Source of the DNA: Marinobacter azerbaijanicus
Lineage (GTDB): Bacteria; Pseudomonadota; Gammaproteobacteria; Pseudomonadales; Oleiphilaceae
Assembly (NCBI RefSeq): GCF_030250645.1
Contig: NZ_JASSVS010000009.1
Location: forward strand, 123,827 to 187,826
Reading direction: 5' to 3'
DNA length: 64,000 nucleotides
The translations under genes and the position numbers were made by a program. The notes beneath the pieces were generated by a model that was not told the DNA's origin, did no database searches, and was given only the letters and a program-made list of their open reading frames with translations. Shown piece by piece: positions 8,527 to 18,290 of this stretch. The first letter of the stretch is position 1, and each line of letters begins with the position of its first letter.

Positions 8527-9315
8527 TTACTCCTGCTCGCGAGTGATAATAGGGTGGTGAAACAGCCAGTTCACCGGGGACATTCTTTCTGCGGGGTGGC
8601 TAACCGGAAGCGTCTCACCAGGGCATTGTAGTAGTGAGCCCGAGGGTAGCGAATTTCCGTGCTGACGGTAAACCAGCGCTACCAGGAAATCGCCAACCTC
8701 GCCCGCGGAGGCCATCCAGCCTTCATCCTGGTCGCCAGATAGGGTGAAATCCGGGTAAACCTCCAGTGTCTGCAGGTTGCGGGCAATTCCCCGCCTGGTT
8801 GCCTTCAGCCAGGCTTCCTTGAGGGTCCAGACTGTCAGGAAGCTTTCACAACAGTTGGCGGAGAGTAGCCATGCCTGCTCACCGGGCGTAAACCACCGCT
8901 CAACCACCTTCTGCCAGTGTGGATGCCTGTGCCTGGGTTCGATATCCAGCCCCAGGCCCGGGGTGGCGGATACAGCACAGGCGGACAGCCCGTGACTGTG
9001 GCTGAGGGACAAATGCCAGCCAGGCGGATGTTCGGAGTTAACAGGCCGGCCGTCCACCGGGCAGCAATCCGGGCCGGGAACACCGGACGCTTCCGTCAGT
9101 GCCTGGCGAATCAGCCAGCGACTGGAAAGGTACTCCCGTCGCCGGAAACCACTCAGGCCGGCTACCGTTGCCCGCTCGAAGGCAGTCAGCCAGCCTGGTG
9201 CCACGTCGCAAGGTGAGGCCGGTTCCTGGCACAACCAGACCCTGGGTGCGAAATCAGGGCTGGAGCCGGTCAATGGTCCACCCGTCGTTCTGTCTGACGT
9301 ATTCAAAGCGGTCAT
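8527..9315 (-). CDS. 4'-phosphopantetheinyl transferase, Sfp type
   Basis: Moves the phosphopantetheine arm of CoA onto a serine of acyl or peptidyl carrier proteins. The family blocks are clear: WHLSLSHSHGLSACAVS, LGLDIEPR (Mg2+ site) and FLTVWTLKEAWLKATRRGI. About 262 residues from ATG 9315; this start overlaps the end of pdxH by 62 nt, and a TTG near 9263 would cut the overlap, so the start is uncertain. No polyketide or non-ribosomal peptide cluster is in the window, so its carrier protein is unknown. Confidence 0.87.
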   Translation of the reverse strand: MTALNTSDRTTGGPLTGSSPDFAPRVWLCQEPASPCDVAPGWLTAFERATVAGLSGFRRREYLSSRWLIRQALTEASGVPGPDCCPVDGRPVNSEHPPGWHLSLSHSHGLSACAVSATPGLGLDIEPRHRHPHWQKVVERWFTPGEQAWLLSANCCESFLTVWTLKEAWLKATRRGIARNLQTLEVYPDFTLSGDQDEGWMASAGEVGDFLVALVYRQHGNSLPSGSLLQCPGETLPVSHPAERMSPVNWLFHHPIITREQE

Positions 9316-9889
9316 GGAGTCGGCTTGGCCGGCCCTGCCAGAATTCAATGCGTTGCGGCACTACCCGGTAGCCACCCCAGAAGTCAGGCAGTGGAATCTC
9401 ACCCTCGCTGAAGCGGCGTTTCATCTCGGCAACTTTTTGCTCCAGCAGCCCGCGAGAGGTGATCGCCCGACTCTGTTCCGACACCCAGGCACCGATCTGG
9501 CTGCCCCGTGGGCGCGAGGCGAAGTAACGCAGTGACTCTGACTTGCTGACCTTCTCCACCACACCCTGGATCCGCACCTGGCGATTAAGGCCTATCCAGG
9601 GGAACAGCAGGGCCGCTTTCGGATTTTCCGCCAGCTCCCGGGCCTTACGGCTGCCATAATTGGTGTAGAAGACGAAGCCGGATTCATCGAAGTATTTCAA
9701 CAATACGGTTCGTATGTCTGGCATGCCGTCACTTCCAGTGGTGGCGAGCGACATCGCATTGGGTTCGAGAATGCCGGCTTCGCGGGCATCGCCGAACCAG
9801 GTCTGGAACTGCTTGACCGGGTTGTCATCAAGAGCGTCACGATCCAGTCCTTCGCTCTCGAAGTCACGGCGCATATCGCTAATGTCCAT
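9254..9889 (-). CDS. pdxH: Pyridoxamine 5'-phosphate oxidase
   Basis: FMN enzyme that makes pyridoxal phosphate from pyridoxine or pyridoxamine phosphate. 211 residues from ATG 9889, which aligns well with E. coli PdxH from residue 1; an upstream ATG at 9931 would add 14 residues with no family counterpart. Motifs: RTVLLKYFDESGFVFYTNYGSRKA, LLFPW, SRPRGSQIGAWVSEQS, PLPDFWGGYRV and the C-terminal IDRLQP. First gene of a three-gene minus-strand unit. Confidence 0.95.
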   Translation of the reverse strand: MDISDMRRDFESEGLDRDALDDNPVKQFQTWFGDAREAGILEPNAMSLATTGSDGMPDIRTVLLKYFDESGFVFYTNYGSRKARELAENPKAALLFPWIGLNRQVRIQGVVEKVSKSESLRYFASRPRGSQIGAWVSEQSRAITSRGLLEQKVAEMKRRFSEGEIPLPDFWGGYRVVPQRIEFWQGRPSRLHDRFEYVRQNDGWTIDRLQP

Positions 9890-10068
9890 CAGGGTTACCT
9901 GTCTCGGGAATTTGTCGTTCAATACGTTCACAACAGAATATCGGGTTCACTGCGCCTTGTCAGTCTGTCGGCGTTTCCAGCTGACAAAACCGCTACTTGC
10001 AGACTATCCTTGTGGGAAAGGTAGGGGCCGCGCCGTGCCCGTTACGGATAACCAACAAGGAGAACAGG

Positions 10069-12996
10069 GTGGTTGCAAACCGCACACGACGTCTGTCTGC
10101 CAGAAATATCTCGGTAGTTGTACTGGTTCTGGTCGTGATCTATGCCCTTGTGGGGTTTCTGGGACTGCCCTGGTGGCTTGAACGGGCATTGCCGGAAAGA
10201 CTGGAACAGCATCTGGGATGGCAGGCGCAGATTGAAGAGATTCGCGTCAATCCCTTCGCCATGAGCATAGAGGTCCTGAACCTGGATGCGGAGGACGGGA
10301 ACGGCGAACAGGTTGCGGCTTTTGACCGACTCTATGCCAATCTCGGGATCTGGCGGCTGGTTACCGGAATTGTTGCTCTGGAAAATATCGAACTGGAGGA
10401 GACCTACATCCGGCTCGACCTGCTGGAAGACTACAGCGTCAACTTTGCCCGGGACTGGCAGGCGAACAACCCGCCATCGGGAGACAGCACCACCGATGAG
10501 AGCGCGGCCGGAGAACCCGTCCGCCTCTATTTTGACCGTGTCAGGGTATCCGGTGGGGAACTGTTGTTCCGGGACTTCAGTCAGCAGGGGCAAGAGGAGT
10601 TCCGGGTCACACCACTGGACCTGGCGCTTAACGATCTGGCTACCTGGCCCCGTGAGGAGGCCGACAGCAACTACTATCTGCTGGCGGCGGTAGGGAGTCA
10701 GACCATCGAGTGGGAGGGGGATCTGAGCATCTCTCCGCTGTATTCCAAAGGCTTCATCAAACTCGGTGGAGTAACCCACACCACGCTCCAGCACTTCCTC
10801 AAGCCCTTTCTACCATACGAACTCCGTAACGGCAGCGTCGCTCTGAGTTCGGAATACGAGCTGCAGTCCGCCGACCGGCTTTTCCTCTCCACTTCCAATG
10901 GCAAGCTTACCGTTGAAAACCTTGACCTTGGCCTGATGGATGATGGTGACGAGATGCTCACCACAGACAACATCCGGGTTGATGATATTCGCTTCGGGTT
11001 GAACAGTCGCGAACTGGCCACTGGAACGGTCAGGATTGACGGCGTGGCCCTGTCACTGCACCGGGGCCCGGACGGAATGATCAACCTGCTTGAACCGTTT
11101 CAGAGCGGCGATGATGAGGAGCCGGCGGAGGAGTCAGCTGACAGCGACATGCCTTTGCGCTGGTCGGTAGCCGGGGTGGAACTGGATAACAGTTCGGTGA
11201 ACTGGCGCGATGAACAGGTGCAGGCCGGAGCAGATCTGTCACTGACAGACCTGGCACTCCAGGTTGACAGGCTGTCACACCAGTTGGAGGAGCCCGTCAA
11301 CTACAAGGCTGAGGCCTCTCTTGGTGACGGAGGGAGGCTGGTGTTCAACGGTCAGGCCACAATCGCGCCTTTCACCCTGGACGCCGGAATTACTGCCTCC
11401 GACATTGCTCTGGCCCAGTTCGGTCCCTACGTCAGGGAAGCCGCAAACCTGGATGTCCGGAATGGCCGCCTGAGTGTTGACGGTAACCTCGACCTGGACC
11501 AGCAGCAGGACCCCCTGACCGGCACCTTCAGTGGTACCGGAGAGGTGGTGTCGCTGGATCTTCGGCTCGGGGATAGCGATGAAAGCCTGATTGGCTGGCA
11601 GAATCTTCGTCTCGAACCGGTGGAATACAATGTGGCACCGGCGCGACTGGAAATCGGAACCATCACGCTGGCTGGTCCCATGGTCAATGTGATTCGGGAA
11701 GAGGATGGCGTGCATAACCTTGAGCGCATCGTGCGGTCGACATCGGCTCAGGAGGCTGACGGAGAGGCATCAGCAGGCAGTGATCAGCCATCGGCAGAGG
11801 AAAGTGAGCCAGAGTTTATATTCCGGATCGGGCAACTGATGCTGGAGGAGGGTGTCATTTCCTACGCCGATCGCACTCTCGATCCAACCTTCTCCACCCG
11901 ATTTGATCAACTGCGTGGCTCTGTTACCGGCCTTAGCAACATTGCCCCGCAGCAGGGCAAGGTAACGATTCAGGGCCGCGTTGGCGAGGTTGCCAGCATG
12001 ACGCTTGATGGCTCCGTAGGTACGTTGGGTAAGGAAGACACCAGCGAGCTCAAGCTGACCATGGAGAATCTGTCGCTGCCCATGTTGTCACCCTACTTTG
12101 GCCGTTATCTCGGTTATGGTGTGGATAGCGGCAAACTGAACCTTGATCTGGATTACAGCTTCACCGGCACCAGCATTGATGCCGGCAACAGCGTTATCAT
12201 GGACCGTCTTGAGCTTGGGGAGCCGGTACCCAGCGACGACGCAGTCAGTGCGCCGGTCAAGCTTGGCCTGGCCCTGTTAAGGGACCGCAACGGGGTTATC
12301 GATATTGACCTTCCCATCAGTGGTGATCTGGAAAGCCCGGATTTCAGTATCGGCCAGGTTGTTATGAACGCGTTCGTCAACCTGGTTGCAAAGGCGGCTA
12401 CGTCGCCGTTCAGCATGTTGGGCTCAATAGTGGATATGGCGGGTCTGTCCGGAGAGGATCTGGGCAGCATCAGCTTTGAGCCTGGCCGGGTTGAACTGGC
12501 CGAAGGCGAAAGCGCCAAGCTGGAGGCGTTGGGCAAAGCACTGAATGACCGCCCCGCCCTGGTTCTGAACATTCGCGGTGCCGTTTCACCGGAGGCCGAT
12601 AGCAGTGGATTGAGGCAGAAGCGGCTGTTCGATCAGTTGGGCATTGCTGAGGCAGACCCGGCATCTACACGTATTGCCAGGCTGGAGCAGGCCTACGCCA
12701 GTTCGGATTATCTCGCCTCTGTAGAGGAGTTCAGGAGTGATGCTGCCGGCTCTGACGGGGAGATCAGTCAGTCAGAATGGGCGCAGGCGCTGGTGGAAAG
12801 GCTGGTGACCGATATTGACCTGCCACCGGAGGCCCTTGGCAACCTCGCTTCTGCCCGAGGAACCTGGTTGCGTCAGCAAATGCTGGAGAAATACGAGGTG
12901 CCAGACAGCCAGCTTTTCCTGCTGGACCCGGTACGCGATGCAAGTGCCGATGAGAATGGCAAGGTCACGGTTGGCTTTGAGCTGGATGCCCGCTGA
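10069..12996 (+). CDS. AsmA-like DUF748 domain protein
   Basis: 975-residue envelope protein with one N-terminal membrane anchor (about 12-30) followed by a long beta-rich periplasmic part with the repeated patterns of DUF748/AsmA proteins (for example VNPFAMSIEVLNLD, VRVSGGELLFRD, LTLTDLALQ). The last third carries an OmpA-like or lipid-channel tail with acidic stretches. Relatives are bridge-like proteins thought to move lipids between membranes; that is family knowledge. GTG 10069 is preferred over the longer frame since AAGGAG lies 9 nt upstream and the anchor then begins the protein. Confidence 0.8.
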   Translation: MVANRTRRLSARNISVVVLVLVVIYALVGFLGLPWWLERALPERLEQHLGWQAQIEEIRVNPFAMSIEVLNLDAEDGNGEQVAAFDRLYANLGIWRLVTGIVALENIELEETYIRLDLLEDYSVNFARDWQANNPPSGDSTTDESAAGEPVRLYFDRVRVSGGELLFRDFSQQGQEEFRVTPLDLALNDLATWPREEADSNYYLLAAVGSQTIEWEGDLSISPLYSKGFIKLGGVTHTTLQHFLKPFLPYELRNGSVALSSEYELQSADRLFLSTSNGKLTVENLDLGLMDDGDEMLTTDNIRVDDIRFGLNSRELATGTVRIDGVALSLHRGPDGMINLLEPFQSGDDEEPAEESADSDMPLRWSVAGVELDNSSVNWRDEQVQAGADLSLTDLALQVDRLSHQLEEPVNYKAEASLGDGGRLVFNGQATIAPFTLDAGITASDIALAQFGPYVREAANLDVRNGRLSVDGNLDLDQQQDPLTGTFSGTGEVVSLDLRLGDSDESLIGWQNLRLEPVEYNVAPARLEIGTITLAGPMVNVIREEDGVHNLERIVRSTSAQEADGEASAGSDQPSAEESEPEFIFRIGQLMLEEGVISYADRTLDPTFSTRFDQLRGSVTGLSNIAPQQGKVTIQGRVGEVASMTLDGSVGTLGKEDTSELKLTMENLSLPMLSPYFGRYLGYGVDSGKLNLDLDYSFTGTSIDAGNSVIMDRLELGEPVPSDDAVSAPVKLGLALLRDRNGVIDIDLPISGDLESPDFSIGQVVMNAFVNLVAKAATSPFSMLGSIVDMAGLSGEDLGSISFEPGRVELAEGESAKLEALGKALNDRPALVLNIRGAVSPEADSSGLRQKRLFDQLGIAEADPASTRIARLEQAYASSDYLASVEEFRSDAAGSDGEISQSEWAQALVERLVTDIDLPPEALGNLASARGTWLRQQMLEKYEVPDSQLFLLDPVRDASADENGKVTVGFELDAR

Positions 12997-13007
12997 CGTT
13001 CTCGCGT

Positions 13008-13820
13008 TCAGTGCCCGGGCAGGTCAGCCGGTTGCTGAAGTCCGTGATTCCTGACCATTTGCTGGTAACGCCCCTGTTCGATCAACGGTAACAACATCTG
13101 CTCCAGCCGTTTGTGACTGATCGGTCCGCCTTTGCGGGCCAGGATGCGGAGTAAATACCTCTGATCGGCCACATCGGACACCAGGAACCGGCCGCTGTCC
13201 TCAGGGTTCTGCTCAAGGTACATCCGGAAATAGGAGCGGCTGATGACGGCCACTTCTGCCAGTGACGGACGGTCAGCCTTGATCAGGCTCAGGTTGCGTC
13301 GATGACTGTGGGAAAATTCAATGCTGAAGCGCTCCTGGAGCTCCGCATTGTTCGTTGACAGGCCAGCGAAGCCATAGTGATAACCGGAAATGGCGACAAT
13401 ATTCCGGTCGGCTATGTTATCGAAAAAGCTCTGGTCCCGGCCGGGCTTGGTGAGAGCTACATAGACATCCTCGTCTACCAGCACCGGGGCTGTGGCATCG
13501 ACTGGCCGGGACTCCCAGCCCCAGTCCAGGCTTTCAAAGAAGATGACGTCGTACAAACCTGCTTCAAAATCCAGATACCTGCGCTGGGGGGAGGTGTGTA
13601 CGATGCGAAAGGTGACGTCCTGATGAGCGGCCTCCAGCTCAGCAAGGAGTTCTCCCAGCAAACCCGCTGCCTCGTTATCGTCGTGTATGGCCGCCACGGG
13701 TGGGAAGTGATAGGCGCCGACAGCGATCTCCGTTTCTGATGAAACGTTGGCAGTAAAGCCCAGGGCTATAGGCAGGCAGAGGTACAGGAGGGCCGTTTTC
13801 AGTGGGCGTCTGGGATTCAA
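13008..13820 (-). CDS. Periplasmic amino-acid-type solute-binding protein
   Basis: 270 residues with a signal peptide (about 1-28, LCLPIALGFTANVSS) and the two-lobed binding fold of transporter substrate-binding proteins: EIAVGAYHFPPVA, GLLGELLAELEA, YDVIFFESLDW, DRNIVAISGYHYG. It lacks a neighbouring permease or ATPase, so it may be a sensor or orphan binding protein rather than a transport part. TTG 13820 is the start, with GAGGAG 9 nt upstream. Confidence 0.65.
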   Translation of the reverse strand: MNPRRPLKTALLYLCLPIALGFTANVSSETEIAVGAYHFPPVAAIHDDNEAAGLLGELLAELEAAHQDVTFRIVHTSPQRRYLDFEAGLYDVIFFESLDWGWESRPVDATAPVLVDEDVYVALTKPGRDQSFFDNIADRNIVAISGYHYGFAGLSTNNAELQERFSIEFSHSHRRNLSLIKADRPSLAEVAVISRSYFRMYLEQNPEDSGRFLVSDVADQRYLLRILARKGGPISHKRLEQMLLPLIEQGRYQQMVRNHGLQQPADLPGH

Positions 13821-13929
13821 GGTCGCGGCTCCTCGACAGCAATAGTTGAACAGAGATTCACATTACCATCGTTTAATTCTTGGCAGAAGAGGCCAAATAT
13901 AAACTCATGCAAAACGGGAGAGTTTCCTT

Positions 13930-14523
13930 ATGAGCCGTCCCCTCAGCCATTTCTTTGCCTACGTCTCCCGGCTCCGCTGGATCAGACGCTGGGGATTGAT
14001 GCGTAATGCCATCGAAGAGAACGTTGCCACCCATTCCTGGGAAGTGGCAACCCTGGCTCACGCTCTCGCCATTATCCGCAACCGGCATTTTGGAGGGACA
14101 GTCAATGTTGACCGGGTGGCGGCCGCAGCGCTCTATCATGATGCCACCGAGGTTATTACCGGGGATATGCCAACGCCCGTCAAGTATCACTCCAGGGTCA
14201 TGCGGGAAGCCTTCGGGGATATCGAGCACAAGGCGGAAGGGGAGTTGCTGGCGCTGCTGCCTGACGACCTTCGTGACGAATTTGCCCCCTATATTCGTGA
14301 GTCCCGGTGGACACCGGAAGAAAAGGAACTGATCAAAGCGGCTGACCGGTTGTCGGCGCTGTTGAAATGTCAGGCGGAAATGCAGGCGGGAAACAAGGAA
14401 TTCGAGCCGGCGGCGGGCCACATCCTCAAAAAGCTGGAGGAAGATGGCCTGCCGGAAGTACTCTATTTTCTGGAAGTGTTTGCGCCGGGCTACCAGCGGC
14501 CGCTCGACAACCTTCTGGGGTAA
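13930..14523 (+). CDS. yfbR: 5'-deoxynucleotidase YfbR
   Basis: Metal-dependent HD phosphohydrolase that dephosphorylates deoxyribonucleoside 5'-monophosphates. 197 residues against 199 in E. coli. Metal ligands: His in VATHSWEVA (about 35), HD in ALYHDATEV (70-71) and Asp in LIKAADRLSAL (about 138). GDMPTPVKY is the family substrate loop. It converges with the SPFH gene and shares a 37-nt gap with it. Confidence 0.95.
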   Translation: MSRPLSHFFAYVSRLRWIRRWGLMRNAIEENVATHSWEVATLAHALAIIRNRHFGGTVNVDRVAAAALYHDATEVITGDMPTPVKYHSRVMREAFGDIEHKAEGELLALLPDDLRDEFAPYIRESRWTPEEKELIKAADRLSALLKCQAEMQAGNKEFEPAAGHILKKLEEDGLPEVLYFLEVFAPGYQRPLDNLLG

Positions 14524-14560
14524 GGCTGATGGCGGCTGCTGCGGTTTGCGTCCGGTCGCT

Positions 14561-15595
14561 TCAGCTGTTGCCCGCCGATGCCACCATGCCGCCTCGCAGG
14601 CCATCCTGCTTCACGCTCTGGCGTACGATGTCTTCGGGGCTGCCGGCCAGTTCCCGGAACATTCCCATGGAGCCCAGCAGTGCCGAGGATTCGTAGGGCA
14701 CAAAGACCCGCTCGCCCTCTTTGGCCATGTTCGGCAACACCTTGATATAGCTCTGACCCAGCAGGTAGCCAATAACGGTCTGCTTGTTGTCCTCGGTATC
14801 CCCTATGGCACTCAATACCAGCCGGATGGATTCCTGTTCACCCTGGGCGCGCAGGATGGCAGACTCCTTGTCACCCTCAGCGTTGAGAATGGCGGATTCA
14901 CGCTGACCCTGGGCCATCGCGATGGCGGCGGATTTCTCACCTTCGGCCTCGGTCACGGTGGCGCGGCGCTTGCGCTCGGCAGCCATCTGCAGGCGCATGG
15001 CCTCTTCCACTTCCTCAGGCATGCTGATGTCCTGAACCTCAACGCGAGTCAGCTTTACACCCCATTTGGAGGCGGCTTCTTCCATCTCCGCCTGGATGGC
15101 GTTGTTCACTTCGCTGCGGGATTCGAACAGCTTGTCCAGTTCCATCTTGCCTACCACTGAACGCAGAGTGGTTTTAGCCAGCACCTCCACAGCCTGACTC
15201 ATATTGGCGACTTCATAGACAGCGCGGCGTGGGTCGATGATCTGGTAGTACAACGCGCCATTGATATTCACGGTCACGTTGTCGGTGGTCACCACCGGCT
15301 GACCCGGAAAGTCCATGACCGTTTCGCGGCGGTCGATGCGTGTTTCAAAGCTGCTGCTGGGGTGGTATTCGTCACCCAGGCGGACATATCGGGTCATGAT
15401 AATGGCGCGGGGGCGCTCAATGAACGGAATGATGATGTTCACACCGCTTTCCAGTACCCGGTTGAATGAGCCCAGCCGTTCGATAACCATCACCTCGGAC
15501 TGGCGCACGATAACCAGGCCCTTGGCGATGATGAAAATACCAATGACGACAAAAATGAGGCTGATAACCAGCCCTGGGGAAATAACCGATTCCAT
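14561..15595 (-). CDS. SPFH/stomatin-like protein (paraslipin/QmcA type)
   Basis: 344 residues: one N-terminal membrane segment (about 8-28), SPFH domain (VIVRQSEVMVIERLGSFNRVLESGVNIIIPFIE onward), a coiled, alanine- and glutamate-rich stretch with repeats such as AEGEKSAAI and NAEGDKESAI (about 215-260), and a C-terminal tail. Such proteins form ring-like membrane scaffolds. It follows the NfeD gene after 2 nt, the standard NfeD-SPFH pair, whose joint role is probably membrane microdomain or protein quality control. Confidence 0.92.
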   Translation of the reverse strand: MESVISPGLVISLIFVVIGIFIIAKGLVIVRQSEVMVIERLGSFNRVLESGVNIIIPFIERPRAIIMTRYVRLGDEYHPSSSFETRIDRRETVMDFPGQPVVTTDNVTVNINGALYYQIIDPRRAVYEVANMSQAVEVLAKTTLRSVVGKMELDKLFESRSEVNNAIQAEMEEAASKWGVKLTRVEVQDISMPEEVEEAMRLQMAAERKRRATVTEAEGEKSAAIAMAQGQRESAILNAEGDKESAILRAQGEQESIRLVLSAIGDTEDNKQTVIGYLLGQSYIKVLPNMAKEGERVFVPYESSALLGSMGMFRELAGSPEDIVRQSVKQDGLRGGMVASAGNS

Positions 15596-15597
15596 GT

Positions 15598-16056
15598 TTA
15601 CTGCTCCTTGTGAGTGATCGTGTGAACAACGGCGGTAGTGCCGTCAAAACGTTCGAAGACAACTTCGGTGCCTTCCGGCAATTCGGTCATGCCAGTATCA
15701 CTGGTGCGCAGGCGATAGAAGTCGCCGTTGACCTTGATGCCGCAGGCGTTGTCGAAATCCCGCTTCAGCGTCCGGTATCGCTCGCCCTGCTCGACGCCCG
15801 TGCCCGTTGTTCCGTAAGCAACGCCCTTGGGGGAAAACCTTGGCTTGATCCAGCGAACGGCGACCGGGACGAGAATGCCTGAAAATACACCCATGCCCAC
15901 CAGCTGCCATTCAAAGGGGGCACCCAGAAAGGTCAGCACTGCCGTCAATGCAGCCGCCATACCCAGCGCCAGCAAAACCAGGACTCCGGATGTCAGTTCC
16001 GCGAGGCTCAGTATGAGTGCGAGAATCAGCCAGAAGTGAGTAAGACTCCATTCCAT
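15598..16056 (-). CDS. NfeD family membrane protein
   Basis: 152 residues: three or four N-terminal membrane helices (TSGVLVLLALGMAAALTAVLTFLG among them) and a soluble OB-fold end, VNGDFYRLRTSDTGMTELPEGTEVVFERFDGTTAVVH. This is the short NfeD form without a protease domain and acts with the SPFH protein encoded right behind it. Confidence 0.88.
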   Translation of the reverse strand: MEWSLTHFWLILALILSLAELTSGVLVLLALGMAAALTAVLTFLGAPFEWQLVGMGVFSGILVPVAVRWIKPRFSPKGVAYGTTGTGVEQGERYRTLKRDFDNACGIKVNGDFYRLRTSDTGMTELPEGTEVVFERFDGTTAVVHTITHKEQ

Positions 16057-16234
16057 ACAGAAATATCCGCTAGTAACCGGTAAATGGTGGGAGTGGGTGA
16101 TTGTACCCTGTCACCCATGCACGGGTCACCGAAAGTGGCTCTATTGCCCCGCTTACGGGTGTATTATTGCCATATCCACGAGCCCGACACCTGTTAGAGT
16201 AAGCAGCACATCGCATAACAAGAGGTCATCGACG

Positions 16235-17050
16235 ATGAAGGATCTGAACAATAAGGTAGCTGTGGTAACCGGTGCGGGTTCGGGAATTGGCCGGGCACTG
16301 GCCGTGGCATTGGCGGCAAAGGGGTGTCGACTGGCACTGTCGGACGTTAACGAGGCGGGTCTTGCCGAAACTGCAGAGGAATGCAGCACCGCGGAAGTCA
16401 GAACCTATCATCTGGATGTGTCGGACCGGGATGCCATTTATGCCCACGCGGATCAGGTCCTGAGTGATTTTGGACAGGTCAATCTGGTGATCAACAATGC
16501 CGGTGTGGCCCTGTCGTCCAGTGTCCGGGAGATGACCGATGAAGACTTCAAGTGGATTATGGATATCGACTTCTGGGGCGTAGCTCACGGTACCCGCGCA
16601 TTCCTGCCGCACCTGATTGCATCCGGGGACGGCCATGTGGTCAATATCTCCAGTGTTTTCGGGTTGATAGGGGTGCCCAAACAGAGCGCCTACAATGCCG
16701 CAAAGTTCGCGGTTCGCGGTTTCACGGAATCCCTGCGCCAGGAAATGAAACTGGAAGAACTGCCGGTGGCGGTGAGTTGCGTGCATCCCGGAGGTATCCG
16801 TACCAACATCGCCAACTCCGCTCGCATGGGTAAGTCCGAGAACGCCGAAGCCCAACGCAAGGGCTTCGACAAGATTGCCATGACGACTCCCGCCAAAGCA
16901 GCTAACACCATTGTCCGGGGCATCCTGAAGGATGAGTCCCGTATTCTTGTGGGGCCGGATGCATGGGGCATTGATGCCCTGAACCGGGTGCTCGGGTCAG
17001 CCTATCAACCGCTGGTTGAGCGTTTTTCCCGCAAGAACCTCTATATCTGA
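16235..17050 (+). CDS. Short-chain dehydrogenase/reductase
   Basis: 271-residue classical SDR. NAD(P) motif TGAGSGIG at about 12-19, NNAG near 88-91, Ser in NISSVFG and YNAAK (YxxxK) for catalysis, then HPGGIRTNI. The substrate is unknown; related proteins in hydrocarbon or lipid degraders act on long-chain alcohols or ketones. ATG 16235 has AGAGGTC 8 nt upstream. Monocistronic as far as visible. Confidence 0.9.
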   Translation: MKDLNNKVAVVTGAGSGIGRALAVALAAKGCRLALSDVNEAGLAETAEECSTAEVRTYHLDVSDRDAIYAHADQVLSDFGQVNLVINNAGVALSSSVREMTDEDFKWIMDIDFWGVAHGTRAFLPHLIASGDGHVVNISSVFGLIGVPKQSAYNAAKFAVRGFTESLRQEMKLEELPVAVSCVHPGGIRTNIANSARMGKSENAEAQRKGFDKIAMTTPAKAANTIVRGILKDESRILVGPDAWGIDALNRVLGSAYQPLVERFSRKNLYI

Positions 17051-17124
17051 TCCGTCCTGCGGTGCCTGCCGTAAAGCCCTGGTCATCAGCCCAGTCGCCG
17101 GAGTGATTGAACCCCGGTGACTGG

Positions 17125-17147
17125 CCCTGTATATTTTACGTACAGGG
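17125..17147. repeat. Hairpin or operator-like inverted repeat before the diguanylate cyclase
   Basis: CCCTGTA at 17125-17131 and TACAGGG at 17141-17147 separated by 9 nt, 40 nt before the start codon. Could be a weak terminator for the SDR gene or a binding site; no T-run follows. Confidence 0.35.
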
Positions 17148-17186
17148 TTAGCCCGAGGCTCGCTGTATTTCAGGGAAGGAGGCAGC

Positions 17187-18290
17187 ATGAAAGCACAACA
17201 GCACCCGGATCTTGGTGCGTCGCTTGAGCAAAGCCGCTCAGGGCTCCGGGACACCCATCGCCGCTCGCTGATGCGGACGCTGTTTCTGGTTACTGGTTCC
17301 GCGCTGGTGGTGTTCGGCTGCCTGCAGGTTCTCAACGGCTATCTCTGGCTGGCTGCCGGGGAATTTGTCGCCAGTGCACTACTGTTCCTCGGTGTCACTC
17401 GCATCGACCGGACACCCCATCTGCAAATCTGGATATACAGCTACCTGGTCACCGGATTTTCTTTCGCCCTGCTGATCATGGTGGTGCCTGACGCCTCGGT
17501 TGCCGCCTTTGTGTGGGTTCTTATGATGCCGGTCCTGGCCTATCTCCTGCTGGGCAAGAAGGAAGGTCTCCTGCTCAGCGCGCCGTTTATGGTGGCGGGG
17601 TGTGTTACCTACTACATCCATCTGGAGTTCATCGCCGACGCGGGGGGCATGATTGACCTGTTGAACATGGTGCTTTGCGCTGTGCTGATGCTGGGCTTCA
17701 TACACCTTTATGAAACCCGCCGTGAGGAAGCTGAGCAGAGGCTGTTCACCCTGGCACAGACCGATGCGCTTACCGGCCTGTCAAACCGGGCCAGCTTCCA
17801 GAGTAGCCTTGGAAGGACCATTGCAGAGTCCGCCCGCAGTGGCGCTGGCTTTGCGTTGGTGATCATGGACATCGACCATTTCAAGGTGGTGAATGACACC
17901 ATGGGCCATGAAGCCGGTGACCGGGTGTTGCGTGATGTCAGTCAGCGTCTTACTGAACGTCTGCGAATCACCGATTCCGTCGGCCGTCTGGGAGGGGAAG
18001 AGTTCGGCCTGATCCTGCGGGATGTGAAACCTGAGGACTCCTTTGAACTGATGGACGAGCTGCGTCAGCGTATCGCTGACAGTGAGCTGCAATATGGAGA
18101 AGCCGTGATTCGTGTGACCGCCTCTTTCGGTATTGCCCACTACCCTGAGAATGGCTCCGAAGCCGAAACCCTGTTCCGGATAGCCGACCACTGTCTATAC
18201 AGCAGTAAGCGTTCAGGCCGTAACAGGGTGATCCGGGCGGGCGTCACTGCCGTCAAAAATCCGAGGCTTGCGAGCAGGCAGCATGTGTGA
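17187..18290 (+). CDS. Membrane diguanylate cyclase (GGDEF)
   Basis: Makes cyclic di-GMP. 367 residues: an N-terminal block of about six hydrophobic segments (roughly 30-180) of unknown sensory type, then a GGDEF domain from about 190 (DALTGLSNRASF). The catalytic motif reads GGEEF, an active variant, and the product-inhibition site RITD lies five residues before it. AAGGAGGCAGC precedes ATG 17187. The 3' end overlaps the next gene by 8 nt, so the two are translationally coupled. Confidence 0.92.
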   Translation: MKAQQHPDLGASLEQSRSGLRDTHRRSLMRTLFLVTGSALVVFGCLQVLNGYLWLAAGEFVASALLFLGVTRIDRTPHLQIWIYSYLVTGFSFALLIMVVPDASVAAFVWVLMMPVLAYLLLGKKEGLLLSAPFMVAGCVTYYIHLEFIADAGGMIDLLNMVLCAVLMLGFIHLYETRREEAEQRLFTLAQTDALTGLSNRASFQSSLGRTIAESARSGAGFALVIMDIDHFKVVNDTMGHEAGDRVLRDVSQRLTERLRITDSVGRLGGEEFGLILRDVKPEDSFELMDELRQRIADSELQYGEAVIRVTASFGIAHYPENGSEAETLFRIADHCLYSSKRSGRNRVIRAGVTAVKNPRLASRQHV